64,000 nucleotides of DNA, from positions 1-64,000 of the forward strand of contig MEDY01000122.1 in NCBI GenBank assembly GCA_001724265.1, in the 5' to 3' direction. The position numbers and the translations under genes were made by a program. The stretch is from Rhizaria sp. SCN 62-66. Taxonomy: Eukaryota; Rhizaria, unplaced. This document shows, piece by piece, positions 32,234-43,965 of this stretch. Within the stretch, counting starts at the first letter, position 1, and the number at the start of each line of letters is the position of its first letter. The notes beneath the pieces were generated by a model. The model was not told the DNA's origin, searched no databases, and saw only the letters and a program-made list of their open reading frames with translations.

Positions 32234-32851
32234 TGTGCAACGGTAACGGCACTAGAAAATCAAGAAACAGAAGTGATATTTTAAATAAAATATGCGTTTG
32301 TTCACTTTAAACGTACAATAATTCGATTCGACGATGAAATGATGGAGATATACACATCTTCTTTAATCTGTCCGTTAGCCTCAACGGCTCGCTCGTCGTT
32401 TGCTCGCTCGCTCGCTCGCAAATAGGGCTGAAAAAAGATTCCACCACAAATCGCTTCTGCTTCACCCGTCACCACAAACAAAGCGAGTGAGTCGCAACTG
32501 GATGCGAAAAGTTCGAATGCATAGGCAAGATGTCGTGTTGGCGGGCTAATTCTGTCGTATCATGCCGCACCAAGCACATGAGTTCTTATCTCTTTTTGTT
32601 CCCGATTTCGCACTTTGTTCTTGTTGCGTGCGCAAATTCACTTCTCTCCAATGGCACCCTTCAAGCTTCCCCTCATCACAACTTTGTTGCCTTATTTATC
32701 ACTGTTTCTTTCCGCCACCCTTTATGCAATCTTTAGAACCCGCGACTTTTCTTTGACTTCTCCCCATTTATTCCGCGTAATCAAGCACGACACGCGCTAT
32801 ACCCTGTCAAATCCCTCTGGATACCAGACTCCCTTCTTCTCTCCTGCGCTA
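32234..32851. other. Divergent spacer between kinesin-14 and cullin
   Basis: AT-rich, pyrimidine-rich toward the cullin start. It contains a GCTC run at 32402-32419. The cullin frame stays open upstream to about 32615, but with spacer composition. Confidence 0.6.
32402..32419. repeat. Short GCTC tetranucleotide run in a divergent promoter
   Basis: About four GCTC units between the divergent kinesin and cullin genes, comparable to the TTCG run at 12286-12303. Confidence 0.7.
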
Positions 32852-35800
32852 ATGTCTGCGACCGCTGCTGCCCCCGCTGCTGCCACCGGCGGCCCCGTGG
32901 GCTCCGCCTCCTCTGGTATCGACATCACCCGCGAGGTGATTCTGCTGGACGAAGGCTGGGACATCATCCTCAAGTCCGGCCTCCGCCGCCTCGAATCCCT
33001 CGTCGAGTCCCTCGGCCGCAGCAATAACAACAGCACGACCAACACAAACGCTTCGAGCTCTCTTTCTGGCGGCTCTGCAGCGTCCTCGTCTTTCGCCGAC
33101 GCGTGCCCCGTTGACGACGCCGCGTTCTCCCGCGACGCCGCGCCTCTGTTCACCCCGCGCGAGTCGATGGGGCTGTACTCGCTGATCTACCAGCTCTGCA
33201 TCCAGAAGGCGCCGCACTGTTACACGCCCAACCTCTACACGCGTCTGGTCGCCCACCTCGACGACTACCTCACCTCGACCGTCTTCACGGCCATTCGCGA
33301 CAAGCAGGGCGCCGCGCAGCTCACCGAGCTCGTCCTTCGCTGGCGCCAGTTCGAGGTCTACCAGCGCTGGATCTGCGTCTTCTTCCAGTACCTCGACCGC
33401 TACTACGTCGACCGGTACAAGAAGCTCAAGCTCTATGCACTCTGCTCCTCGCGCTTTGAGCACCTCGTGTTCCAGCCGCTGTCGAACACCATTACGGCCA
33501 CGCTCATCACCGCCTTCCAGGAGCTCCGCTCTGCAGCCGTCGAGTCCGTGCTCCAGCACGAGAAGTCAAGCCGCGCCGCCACCACTGCCACCATCGCCTC
33601 GAGCAGCAGCTCTCTGAGTGCTGGCTCTGCTGCTGCGAGCGGCAAGTCCGCGTCGTCGTTTGACCCCGCGATGCTGACCTTCGCGTCGCCGATGTCGGTG
33701 CTTCTGCGCCAGGTCCTCGCCGTGCACGTCTCGCTCGACACAGAGCGTCTCCGCGTCTACATTGTGCGCGCTGAACAGCCCCTTATCCACAACGCGGCCT
33801 CCTATTACGCCTCGCTCGCACCTCAGTGGCTTGCTGAGCCCGGTACGTGCAGCTACTGTTCCGAAAGAGCATTCAAACCAATTTGTAATGTTCTTTGCCA
33901 AATTTATTTCAACAAATCATCATATACCGACACACATGTCTCTCGCTTTCTTTCTTTCTCTTTCTCTCTTTTGCATCACCGTGAACCCCGGCCCCAGGCA
34001 TGACTCTGAGCGGCATGCTGCACCGCGCCGGTGCCGTCATCGACACCGAGCGCGCTCTGATCCGCTCCCACCTGCGTCCTATCGCCGAGCGCCTCGTCGT
34101 CACCGCCGTGGCTTCGGCGCTGATGCTGCGGCCGCAGGCGTTGATCTTCGCGCTCCCGCTGCCGCCGCTCACCGTCACCGTGCCCGTCACGACCACGGAC
34201 CCCGCGACCGGCGCCTCGGTCACCACGACGGTCACGAAGGCGGCGACGCTCGACGACCTGGTCCCCGGGAGCACTGACGCCATCGCCGCCTCCAACGGGC
34301 CCCGCGTTACGGCGGGCCAGACGAGCGCGTGCTTTGGCTGCGGGCCCGTGCCGGGGGGCCTCTTCGCCCTGCTCGCCACGCGCGACCGCGTGGCTCTACA
34401 GCTCGTCAACGTGCTCTACCCGACCGCCGACGCCGTGGCCGACGCGTTCAAGCTCGATGTCGCGCTGCGTCTGCGCGCCGCGCTCACGGTTGACCTCGCG
34501 GCGCCCACGCAGCTCACCACCTGCACGCTGCCGCTGCCGCTGGACCCGCTAACCGGCGGCGCGCCCGCCCCTGCCACGGCGGCGCTGCTGGCCTCGGGCG
34601 GACTGGTCGCCGTTGCGGCGCAGCGCATCGCGGTGCTGTTGGCGACCATCCAGGACATCCAGTCGGTCGTTGACGAGTGCTTCTCGGTGCGCGGCCGCAT
34701 CGCGCGCATCGTCCGCGGCGAGCTCCAGAAGCTCAAGGCCGCTAAATTCACCGTGACCAACGCGTCCGCGCACGCCGCGACGGCCGCGCTGAGCGCCGAT
34801 GACATCCCCTCGCTGACCGAGGTGCTGGTTTACCGCATGGACCTGCTGCTGCGCAAGCGGTCCCCCGCCGAGGCCGCGCCCGCGCTCGCCGCCGTCGTCG
34901 CGGCGGGGCTGGCGGCGAGCACCGAGGCCGCGGCGGGCGTGCTGACCGTGGCCCGCGACTCGAGCCTGAACCTCATGGCCTCGCTGGTGCCGCTCGCGGC
35001 CGACTTTGACTACCTCAGCGAGATGTACCGCCGCGCGCTGTCCAAGCGCCTGCTGCTGGAGCGCTACGTGTCGCTTGGCTTCGAGGAGAGCTACGTCGTC
35101 ACGCTGGGCCAGCGCTGCGGCATGCGGCTGTCGCAGGTCGACGTGCTCATCAACGACGTCAAGAGCAGCATCGAGGCGCACGACGTGTTCCTCGAGTGGA
35201 TTGCCACGGACCGCGCGGTCAACCCCGCCGCGCCTGCGCTCAACACGCTCCCCGCGGCGGGCTCCGACGAGGCCATCGCGCGCTTCGGACCCCAGGTACG
35301 TTCACTCAAGCTCTTAAGAAAACAAACGATTTTTTTGTGATCCATTTTTCAACTGACCAACTCACTATTTTCGTTTTCTTGTTGCTATTTTTTTTTCTTC
35401 GCTTAATCTCAGGCGCTCAACGTGCCCGACGGCTACTGCAACGGCGTGAACCTGTCTGTGCAGACGCTGACCTCGGCCTGCTGGCCCGTGGAGGCGACCC
35501 CGGCAGTGAACCTACCCGAGCCGCTCAAGTCGTGCGTGCAGTCGTTCGAGACCTTTTACGACTCGGTGACGCGCGCGCGCGTGCTGCACTGGGTGCACAA
35601 CGTCGGCGCTGTGACCATGACGGCGCATTTCACCGAGCAGAAGCTCGAGCTCGTCATGTCCGCACTCCAGGCCGCCGTGCTGCTCCAGTTCAACGCCAAG
35701 ACGCGCATGACCGTGGCCGCGCTCGGAAAGGAGCTCGGCCTCGCGCCCTACATCGTCAAGCTGCAGCTGCGTTCGCTTGTCTCAGGACCTGTACCGCTGC

Positions 35801-36397
35801 TCATCAAGGAGCCCTCGAGCGGCTACGCTCCCGACCACGTCCTCCGGTACGCACGAACGACTGCGGCAACATTATAACTATCATTTCGGATATTTTGATG
35901 TTTTTCTTTTTGTTCATGTTGTATTATTATCTGACAAGTAATCTCTATATACCCGAAATATGTGCGATTTTTGTTAATCCTACAGGGTCAACGTGGACCT
36001 TAAGTCCCCGCACCGCCGCATCCGCCTCCCCCCGGTCGTGGCCAAGCCGCCCCCCGCGGCCACAGCCGCCGGCGTCGCCGCCACCGGCGGCGCTGGCGCC
36101 GCGGCACCCGGCGGCGACTCCGCTGCCGCCGCGGCCGCGACTGCTGGGACGGGTGGCCTCAGCGGCAGCACGGGCGAGGGCCCTTTGTCGGCCTATCAGA
36201 CCCACGTCACCGAGGCGCTCATCGTGCGCACGCTCAAGGAGAAGAAGTCGCTCTCGTTCAAGGACCTGGGCAAGGTGGTTGACGGCACGCTCCCGTTCCC
36301 TGTCTCGGTGGCCAATCTCAAGATCGTGGTCCAGGCGCTCATCGCGCGCGACTTCGTCGAGAGGAGCGCTAACAACGTCATTTCATACATCGCGTAA
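32852..36397 (+). CDS. Cullin, E3 ubiquitin ligase scaffold (4 exons)
   Basis: Exons are 32852-33842, 33998-35295, 35413-35846 and 35986-36397 (TAA). All phases fit (1, 0, 2), giving 1044 aa. The N-terminal helical repeats include SLIYQLCIQKAPHCYTPNLYTRL and the block WRQFEVYQRWICVFFQYLDRYYV, the adaptor-binding side. The C-terminal cullin homology region includes YLSEMYRRALSKRLLLERYVSLGFEES and GQRCGMRLSQ, which would bind the RING protein. The terminal winged helix contains ALIVRTLKEKKSL, so the neddylation lysine (about Lys992) is present, and the protein ends FVERSANNVISYIA, as cullins do. Ala/Ser/Thr/Gly-rich inserts make it about 250 residues longer than usual. I do not assign a subtype. 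The start was put at ATG 32852, where composition becomes exon-like, although the frame is open 237 nt further upstream. Confidence 0.93.
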
Positions 36398-37632
36398 ACA
36401 CAAGTGCGGTCGATGAAACACGCTGTTAAAGGGGGATAGTCGGGTTTCGAGGAGGAGCTAGTTTTGTTTTTGTGTAGTAGAGGGTATGCTTGGGTATGTC
36501 ATGTTTTGTTTTCGCTTTGGTTGCTATTTTCTTGGTTCTTGAAATACATTCGTGTTGTACGGTTTTTACTGGTTTCTCTACGGTTTTCTCTCATATTTTT
36601 TTTAACTACAGGTATTGCCGGAACAAAATCCGTGTATTGTTTGAAAGCAACACTCTGATTTAAGTGAAAAACCAGAGGAGTTGGCCAGGGGACATGACCA
36701 AAATGTCTGAGTCCGAGGCATGCACAGGTATCGCATCAGCGTCCAACGTGCATATGAAAGATGGGAAAAAAACCCTGCATAAAGTTCATCATTAAAGCCA
36801 CGGTAGATTAAAAAAAGGTAGATTAAAAAACGATTTTGTCGTATACGTCCATGTACACACTGTTAGCTGTTGATTATGACAACATGTCTTCGATGTTAGT
36901 AGTCGCGAGAAAACGTGCACGAGCTCGAACACGCGAAGAGCGTGCTGAGACTCTTAGTTTTGTGCATTATTAAGCAGTCAAAGTAGAGTACTAGCCAGTG
37001 ACAGAGGTAGGGAAAATATGATAGTAACTTATCTGCTCAAGATGAGCGCGTATTAACCAATGGAAAGTTTGCCGTTTTTGTGTGTGCGTTGTACAGCGGT
37101 TATGTGAGTTAATACAGAAAAGATACTGATGACAATTCTGCTTCTCACCACGAATTACATCATGAATTGAGGGGACAGACTGCTATGTAGTGTACATGTT
37201 AACGTGTTAATATGTCGTGGTCTTAAAAAAATTTTAAAAATCTTATTTGATAGAACTTTTAGTTCTTGCCGTAGTTGTGTTTACTGAGTTTTGTGACTGT
37301 TTTAAAGTAACATGAAGATACGTGCGGAATAATTTCGAGAATTGAAGGAGCGTTAGAAGCACGTTGGATTGGAAGAACAAGACAGAAAAAACACAAAATC
37401 TGATGATGAGTATAAAAATGGCATCCAAAGTAATAAGCATAACTGGATGTCACGATCAGGTCGAGGAGACACGTGACGTCGTCATGATAACCGATCGCAG
37501 AAGCAGAATCGGTAACGATGGCATCAGCAAGATACGTTTCGATGCGTGCCATATAAAGGAGGCAACAGCAGCGTTCAAAAGCAGGAGACAATATGCGGAG
37601 CGGGATACACGTGGGAGTGTTCCATCGAGTAC
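36398..37632. other. 1.2-kb convergent 3' spacer
   Basis: AT-rich DNA between the ends of the cullin and membrane-protein genes. A short tandem repeat (GGTAGATTAAAAAA twice, 36802-36830) is present. No gene was recognised. Confidence 0.6.
36802..36830. repeat. Two-copy tandem repeat GGTAGATTAAAAAA
   Basis: Two adjacent copies differing by one A, in AT-rich spacer. Probably slippage, without evident function. Confidence 0.8.
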
Positions 37633-40600
37633 TTAAACGATAACCGCCATCTCTACATCACCACCCCTCGTCGTCGCCGGAGCGCTCTTGGCCGCATTTG
37701 TCTGGCTGTGAACAGGGGCGCCGTTATCAGTGCTGCTTGCGGACGAGTCGACGGCCACCTTGTTCGAGCGAGCAAAGCAGAGACACCTCATAACATAAGC
37801 GATAAAAATGCAGAGTGCAACCAGAAAAGCGGTGCCAATCGGTACAACGATTGCGACAATTAACGTAGTGTCGTCATTACTGCCACTACCGCCACCACTG
37901 TCACCATTGCCACCACCGCCACCGGTTCCGCTGCCATCACCCCCGGTGTTAGCGTCAGTGTAGTCGTTAGTGCCAAACGATGCTGGCAACTCGTCCCCGT
38001 CCTCCGCATTAGCATCATTCACAGTCATTCCAGCTGCAATGTTGAGCCAGCTGTTGTCGCCACCAGCACCCGCAAGGCTGTTTCCGCCTGTAATCAAGTC
38101 AGCCTTAAGCGCGTTAACCGCGGTGTACAGGCCGCCCATGTTCGCGCCCGCCGCCGCCGCCGCGAGCGTTGTGAAGTGCGCAGTGATGTCGAAGCTAGGC
38201 CGCGTCGATGTCGTGTTGTCGAACAAAACCGTGCCGAGGACATTCTCGGGTGCCGCAACCCACTGAGTGGAGCAAGCACTCGCGCTCGTAATGTCGAGCT
38301 CGAACTTGAACTGCTTAGCGGTGGCGTTAAGGTTGACAAAGCGTGCTGCAGTAATCTTTGTGCCCATTGCCATGACAGTAGCCATTGCAGCGCTCTGAGT
38401 CGCAATCCACGTCTTAAAATTGGCGCGCAGAGCATCCGTAACCACGGTGCTTGCAGCCGTAATCCAGCTGGTCGTGTTCTTATCCATGTGCCCGACAAGA
38501 CCGAGCGTAATAAACCGACACAGACAGTCGCTCTCCTCGGTGAAGCCAGCCTCGCACACGCACTTGTCACAGTCAGCGTTAGCAACGGCCTGGTTGTAGC
38601 AGCTGCGCTGGCATGCACTGCAGACCGCGCCGCCCCAGACGCCCATTGCGGGACACGTGCACGCATCGTTGCAGGCGAGGTCGCCGTCTGGGGATACAAT
38701 GCCTGAGTAAAAGCCCTCGTGCTGACAGGTGCCGCTGGGTTCGCCACAGCCAGCCTCTTCGGCCGGAGTGCGGCAGTCATCGCCGGTAAACAGCAGAATA
38801 CCCTCACCGTTAGTGCGGCAGACGCACGTGGCGCGCTGCGTGTTCGCATCAACATCGCAGGAAGACGCTGTTGCGAGACTGCAACCAATGGTAGCACAGG
38901 GCGGGACAGAGCAGAGCGCGCCGGACCAATCCCCTTTGCACTCGCACTGCTGTGTGTCAGTGTTGCATAAGCCATGCGCGCCGCAGTCATACTTGCACGC
39001 GGCCTGAAGGGTAAAGCTGTCGCTCTCGTAGGTGACTGCGGTGGAGTACTGTACGTGAAGGGTGTACGCTTCCGTGGTCCTCTTAACCGTGCTTGGCAGC
39101 GTAAAGTTAAACACAAAGCGCTCACCTTGGTCGTAAAAGCTCAACGCGCTCGGCTTGACGCGGCCAAGCGTGACATTGGTAATTGTGTCGGTGGGCGCCA
39201 CCGGCTTCAACGTCAAAGTAAGCCAGCGTGGGACTGTCTCTAAGCTTGCAAGAAAAGCCGTCATGTCTGCATCGGTGATCAACATTGGGAACGTAATCCA
39301 AACACTAAGCACGTCACTAACATGATAAAAATCGGCAAACTCGACTGAGAATGGATTCGCGCAATTAGCGCCAAACCAGTCGTCTGCACAGACGCAGTCG
39401 CCGGCGGCATTGCTGTACTGGCGCCCCACGGCGTCGCCGAGGGCGCGCGTAACGCACTGACCGCCGTTCTGGCACTGCATAGGGCTCGCATATATGCACT
39501 GCGTGTAGCTTGCGGCGGGAGCGGGCAGTGACGCGCAGAGAAAAGGCGAGACCGTAACCGGGGACATGCCAGTTAAGGTCGCCAAACACGTGTACTTAAT
39601 ATATGAGCTCTGGCGGCACGCTGTGGGGTATAAAGGGCAAGACGTCACGTTAACCTGCGACCAGCTGTACATGGTGGTTGCGCCGTCTTCCGGACACGCT
39701 GGCAACACGCACGACGCCGTGAGCTGTTTGGTGCTATCGCCGCCAGTGCAAAGCTTTGAGGGGACAGAGACTCCGGTCACTTTGTGGACGCAGATTGCGG
39801 ACGTGACGGCCAACGGACTCTGCGCCGTCTGATTGGTGTAGCAGGTCAACGCGGTCGTATTGACGGTGCAGCTGCCATTGACTATGACGCGCGCCTCGCA
39901 GTCCGACGTCAGATCGGGGCAGGCAGCTGTCGCGGCGGGCTTGGCGACGGCACTGCACTTAGAGTCGACCGCAGCCTGGCCGTTTACAACACAAATCACA
40001 ACGCGGCGCGTGGTGCCGGTGCCGAGCGCGCAACCATCTTTGGGACACGTGTTCTCAAAGCCGACAGTGTCAGAGCAAAGCGTGCCGGTTTCAAACTCGA
40101 TGTGGTCTTGGGCAGCCCTATCAGGCGTCAGGCAGTGCCACGCGGGGTTCGCGTTACAGCCAGTGCTACTAGAACATTTTTGCGAGTTTGCCGGCGGCGG
40201 TGACATGACTGAGCACGGAAGCGTGTTGATATTTTCACGGTTATAACTCTGCGTGAAAGAAGGGTACGCGTATGAAACGACTTCGTCTTTGTCCACCATT
40301 GCGCAGCGCACGGCACGATGCGCAATGCCCGTGCCGCAGCTCCTGGTGCAAAGAGCGTTGTTCAGACTAACGATGGATTCGGAGCACGGGTGCCACGTCA
40401 GATCCTCATCGTCAAGTCCGTCGACGTCGAACATCACGGCGCACTGCCACTCGAACCGACTGCACATAAATGCGCTACAATCACGTGTGAGCGCGGGCGC
40501 GTTTGCGATGCCCTGGCACTGCGTTGTGCGCACGGTGCTCTTGCTGAAGGTTGGAGCCGTCATGTCAATGCAGAAGGTCTTGCGCGTCTGCTTGCCTAAG

Positions 40601-42897
40601 CCGCATTTCCCAGCGGTACATGCGCTCCACGAATCTTCGCTGTCGCCATTAGCGTTGGTGCCGTTACATGGAAGCGGGGTTAACACTGAAAGTTGATGTA
40701 ACATCTCGTATGCGAGTGTAGATTCCGCGCTAAGACACGCAAGTCCGCAGCTGGAACTGGGAGTGCACGTGGTCGTCACATTAGGATACGGAACTAGATT
40801 TGTGGGACAAAATGTTTCCGCATCAAGCGCGACACTTGTTTTTGAAGCAAGGGAGCACGTCATACTGCTGTAGCTTACGGAGATTGACTGTGCAGCGTCC
40901 TCGCAGCCGTCGGGGCAGGTGGCGTGCTTGGCGGCGCACACTTCACGGGGCTGGCCGGGCACTGAGGGCGGGCAGCGCCACACACCGCAGCCCGACGTCA
41001 CGGCAACGGGCCCAGCAAGGGGCGCCAGAAAGGAAAGACAGACGTCGTTGGTGTAGGAGCTCATGAGATCGGGCTGCGTCTGCAGCGAAATGTCGGCGCA
41101 AGCCTGTGAGGCGGGATAGAACTGCATGCCGCAGTTGTTGGTAGGCCGTATCACCACACATTTGTCCCAGGTGGTGCCGTTATTGCACACGCGCTGCGGT
41201 GCAATAGTAGCGCCGTTAATGGTACTGTAGCCGGAGCCCTGCAGAAGCGTGCTAAATTGTGTGGGCAAGCCGGGAGACATCAATGTGCTCACTGCGTGGA
41301 AAGTCATTGCGGCGTACGCCTGCACGTGCAGCAGTCGATTGCGGCATGTATCGTGTTGGGGAAATAAGAAAGTATAATAAAACAACAATACGTGGTGATT
41401 CTTACAAAATAACAGTAACTAGCAAACAAAATGTACAAATGCAATACAGCATGAAGAGTAAGGCAAAATGCGTAACGTAAGACCGCAAGTAAATGTGACT
41501 TGAATTCAAGAATTGTGACGTACTGCGGAGGCGGGATACTTGAGCGAAAACAACGTGTGAGCAGGCTCATAATCGCGGTGATAGGTGCACGCGTCGGCCG
41601 TAATGTTGAGGTTTGGAAACGCACTGTTGACGTCGGAAACAATGCCCGCACACGCCGTCGTAAAACCAGCTAAGACGGACTGGTCCGACTCGCTCATGAG
41701 CTGCCAGATTGTGAGGTACTCAATGTTGTTGCTCTGTAACCGCCACTTTGCCTCCGGGCAGAGAAATAGCGCCGCCGCGCCGTCTGTGGCGAGCTTGGAC
41801 GAGTCGTAGACTGTCGGCGCCACGACAGCGACCATCCCATTGATGAAGTCACCTGTCTTGCGCAGTCCTGTGCACGTGAGCGCAAGGCGCATGCGATCAG
41901 TCATAGGGATAGTGTTAATCGCGTCCAAAAACGCGGCCACGTTGCTCGAGTTGGAGATCGTGCCGGTGTACGCACCGTAGTGTCCTTCCAGTGTGAGCAG
42001 CAGCGGGGACATCTCAGTCGTCGTGGGGAAGCCAGCGTCTTGGCTGAACATAATATAACACGTGGGCTCGCCACTTGCAAGCAGCGTGCGTGGGATGTTG
42101 AAGTTGATTGCGAAAGCACCGAAGGTGATCGACATTTGGCGGTAGTAGGTGGTACGATAGACCAACGCAACGTCGTCGAAAGCCGTGCCATCGCCAGTAA
42201 ACGCGATATCCGCGGACGAGTCGGGGAACAGGTTCTGATCGTTCTTTGCCTTGTCGCCAAAGCTTGCCAGTGGCAGTGGCAACAGAACCTGGAGGTTGTA
42301 GGCCAGGAAATAGCCAGAGTACGGGTAGTACGGGTGGACGCGCAGCGAAAAGTACCCAGAGGGCTTGGCGGCGGCGACGGTGAGGGGCGCAGCGATGGGG
42401 ATCCAAAACGTCAGCTTCGTCGAATTACCAAGGCCCACATGGTCCATGTACGCTTCGGGAGGGTCTGACGTGAAACGGAAAAATTGGCATGTGCGAGGCT
42501 CGTCAGTGCCCAAGGCGGAGTAGCCCATAGCGTAGGAGTCCACAACCCACGGGGTCACGACATAGATATGGTCAAGTGAGAAGGTGTAACGAAACGTCTA
42601 CTGATCGTCTTTCAACACATGGTCTGAGTTTTCGAGAGCCTCAATAGTGAGCGCGACGAACGCAGCGTTGTTTTGCACGCTTGTGAGCGTATAGCCAGCA
42701 ACGCCGACGGTTGAGACGAGCGATGACGTGAATGTGAGGTTCGCAAGCGTCGGGCCCAAGGCAGCCGCCAGAAAGACGCTTTGCAGCAGGAACACCAGCA
42801 CAAACGCAAACGCAGCTAAAGCGGAGCTACGAAAAGTGCGCAAAGATGAGTTTGCGACGGTGGGGTGCGGTCGCATGTGCGGATAGGGGCGACGCAT
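37633..42897 (-). CDS. Type I membrane protein with TSP1-like and EGF-like repeats, in-frame TAG (2 exons)
   Basis: Exons 42897-41524 and 41319-37633 (TAA) join in phase 0 across a 204-nt intron (GCA|GTACGT ... GTGCAG|G). Reading the TAG at codon 100 as sense gives 1686 residues. The N-terminus is basic, then has a hydrophobic signal (LAAFAFVLVFLLQSVFLAAA). The ectodomain of about 1550 residues is Cys-rich in its second half: thrombospondin-1-like motifs (WSACTAGKCGLGKQTRKTFC near 686; LCTRSCGTGIAHRAVRC near 775), EGF-like modules (CQNGGQC...CVCADDWFGANC near 1073; CGAHGLC...CECKGDWSGALC near 1235) and a further Cys-rich block near 1312-1392. One membrane segment (LIVAIVVPIGTAFLVALCIF, about 1610-1635) precedes a 51-residue cytoplasmic tail. 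Adhesion or cell-surface sensing is the likely role, by inference. ATG 42897 was chosen; ATG 42876 is possible. Confidence 0.82.
42598..42600 (-). other. In-frame TAG inside the membrane-protein reading frame
   Basis: Coding-strand codons read AAA GAC GAT CAG TAG ACG TTT CGT TAC ACC TTC. The signal peptide and first 99 codons lie upstream in the same frame, and 358 codons follow before the intron. The downstream residues (TFRYTFSLDHIYVVTPWVV) look like ordinary secreted-domain sequence, and without the upstream part the protein would have no signal peptide. Confidence 0.8.
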
Positions 42898-43965
42898 GTG
42901 AAAAAACGACAAACAGGCTGTTTCTTGCGAAGAACCTTAGAACAAAGAACAACGTCAACATATCGCGCGAAAAAGAGGGGAAGAAGAAGAGGCAGCAAAA
43001 AGCAAGATGTGTAAATAAAGTGAAGTTCATGTGAGAAAAGCGTGTGCATTGTGAGTGATTGAACGTGTCAAACACGCATATGTTTGAAGGTCTAACTGCG
43101 TGGCGAGGGTAATAACGTCGAGAGACACGAAATGCCTTGATGCACCACAGATTACCAACAAAGTACACTTTCGTATTAATGGTTCACACAATTCGACAAA
43201 TAGAAATATAAATTTGACGTATGTAGTCCAATATCACGTCTGTGGATGGCTGGTAAACGTAATCATTACACTCTCAAGGTGTCAAACAACGCCCGATCTC
43301 TGGAGATCTTGTGGAGAGAAAAATCTTGACCAAATAAAGGGGTTCGGAAGGTATGACAAAAACTACATGTTAAATTTAATAGATGATGCATTTATGGCAT
43401 TCGAAATTCGCTCAAAGCACCCAGTTTTGACAGCATAAAGGGTCAAAACAAAATCGCTCGTCGCAGCATCGCCTTTGTCGTCAAATTTTGACAGGCACCT
43501 CACAACCACATCAGTCGTCAAAACTCGTGGTAAATTTTGACTGGGCTGAGTGAGTCCCACGTCCAACGGCTAGCGCGCCGCGGGCCTAGCTTGGTGATTG
43601 TTCGAAATCTGTCGTGTGGGGAATTGAAAATGGGCTCGTAGATCTTTCGTGATTTGGAATTTTATTAATGTTAACAACAGCGAAATAGAGCGTTCTAACA
43701 GGTCATTTTGCGTAAACTTCACAATACGCGGTTTACTGTCGCGCTTTCCCCGCATTTTGCGACATACTCACAAGCGCACGCCACACCGCTCAACCTTCGT
43801 ATTTCCCCAGCTCTTTACTCTCTAAAAAATTGTCTTCTCAGCTTACATTCAAATTTCGTATTTTACGTGTTCTATTGTACACTTCCTTTAGCTTTCAATC
43901 TTATAGCTCTTACTTTGAGCTCACAAACCCTCTCCTAAGCAGACTCAACCCCAGAGCTCACCCTC
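42898..43965. other. Divergent 1.07-kb spacer upstream of the membrane-protein and Furry genes
   Basis: AT-rich DNA that should hold both promoters. The only structure noticed is a cluster of TTTTGAC/GTCAAAA words at 43425-43541. Confidence 0.6.
43425..43541. promoter_or_regulatory. Cluster of TTTTGAC/GTCAAAA words
   Basis: Exact copies lie at 43425-43431, 43442-43448, 43486-43492, 43517-43523 and 43535-43541, with GTCAAAT at 43480-43486, in both orientations within 117 bp, about 425-540 bp upstream of the Furry ATG. The density suggests a transcription-factor site array; the factor is unknown. Confidence 0.45.

Noticed and set aside
32615-32851. N-terminal extension of the cullin with a hydrophobic stretch
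   Set aside because: Composition is spacer-like, and cullins are not membrane proteins. ATG 32852 begins exon-like sequence.
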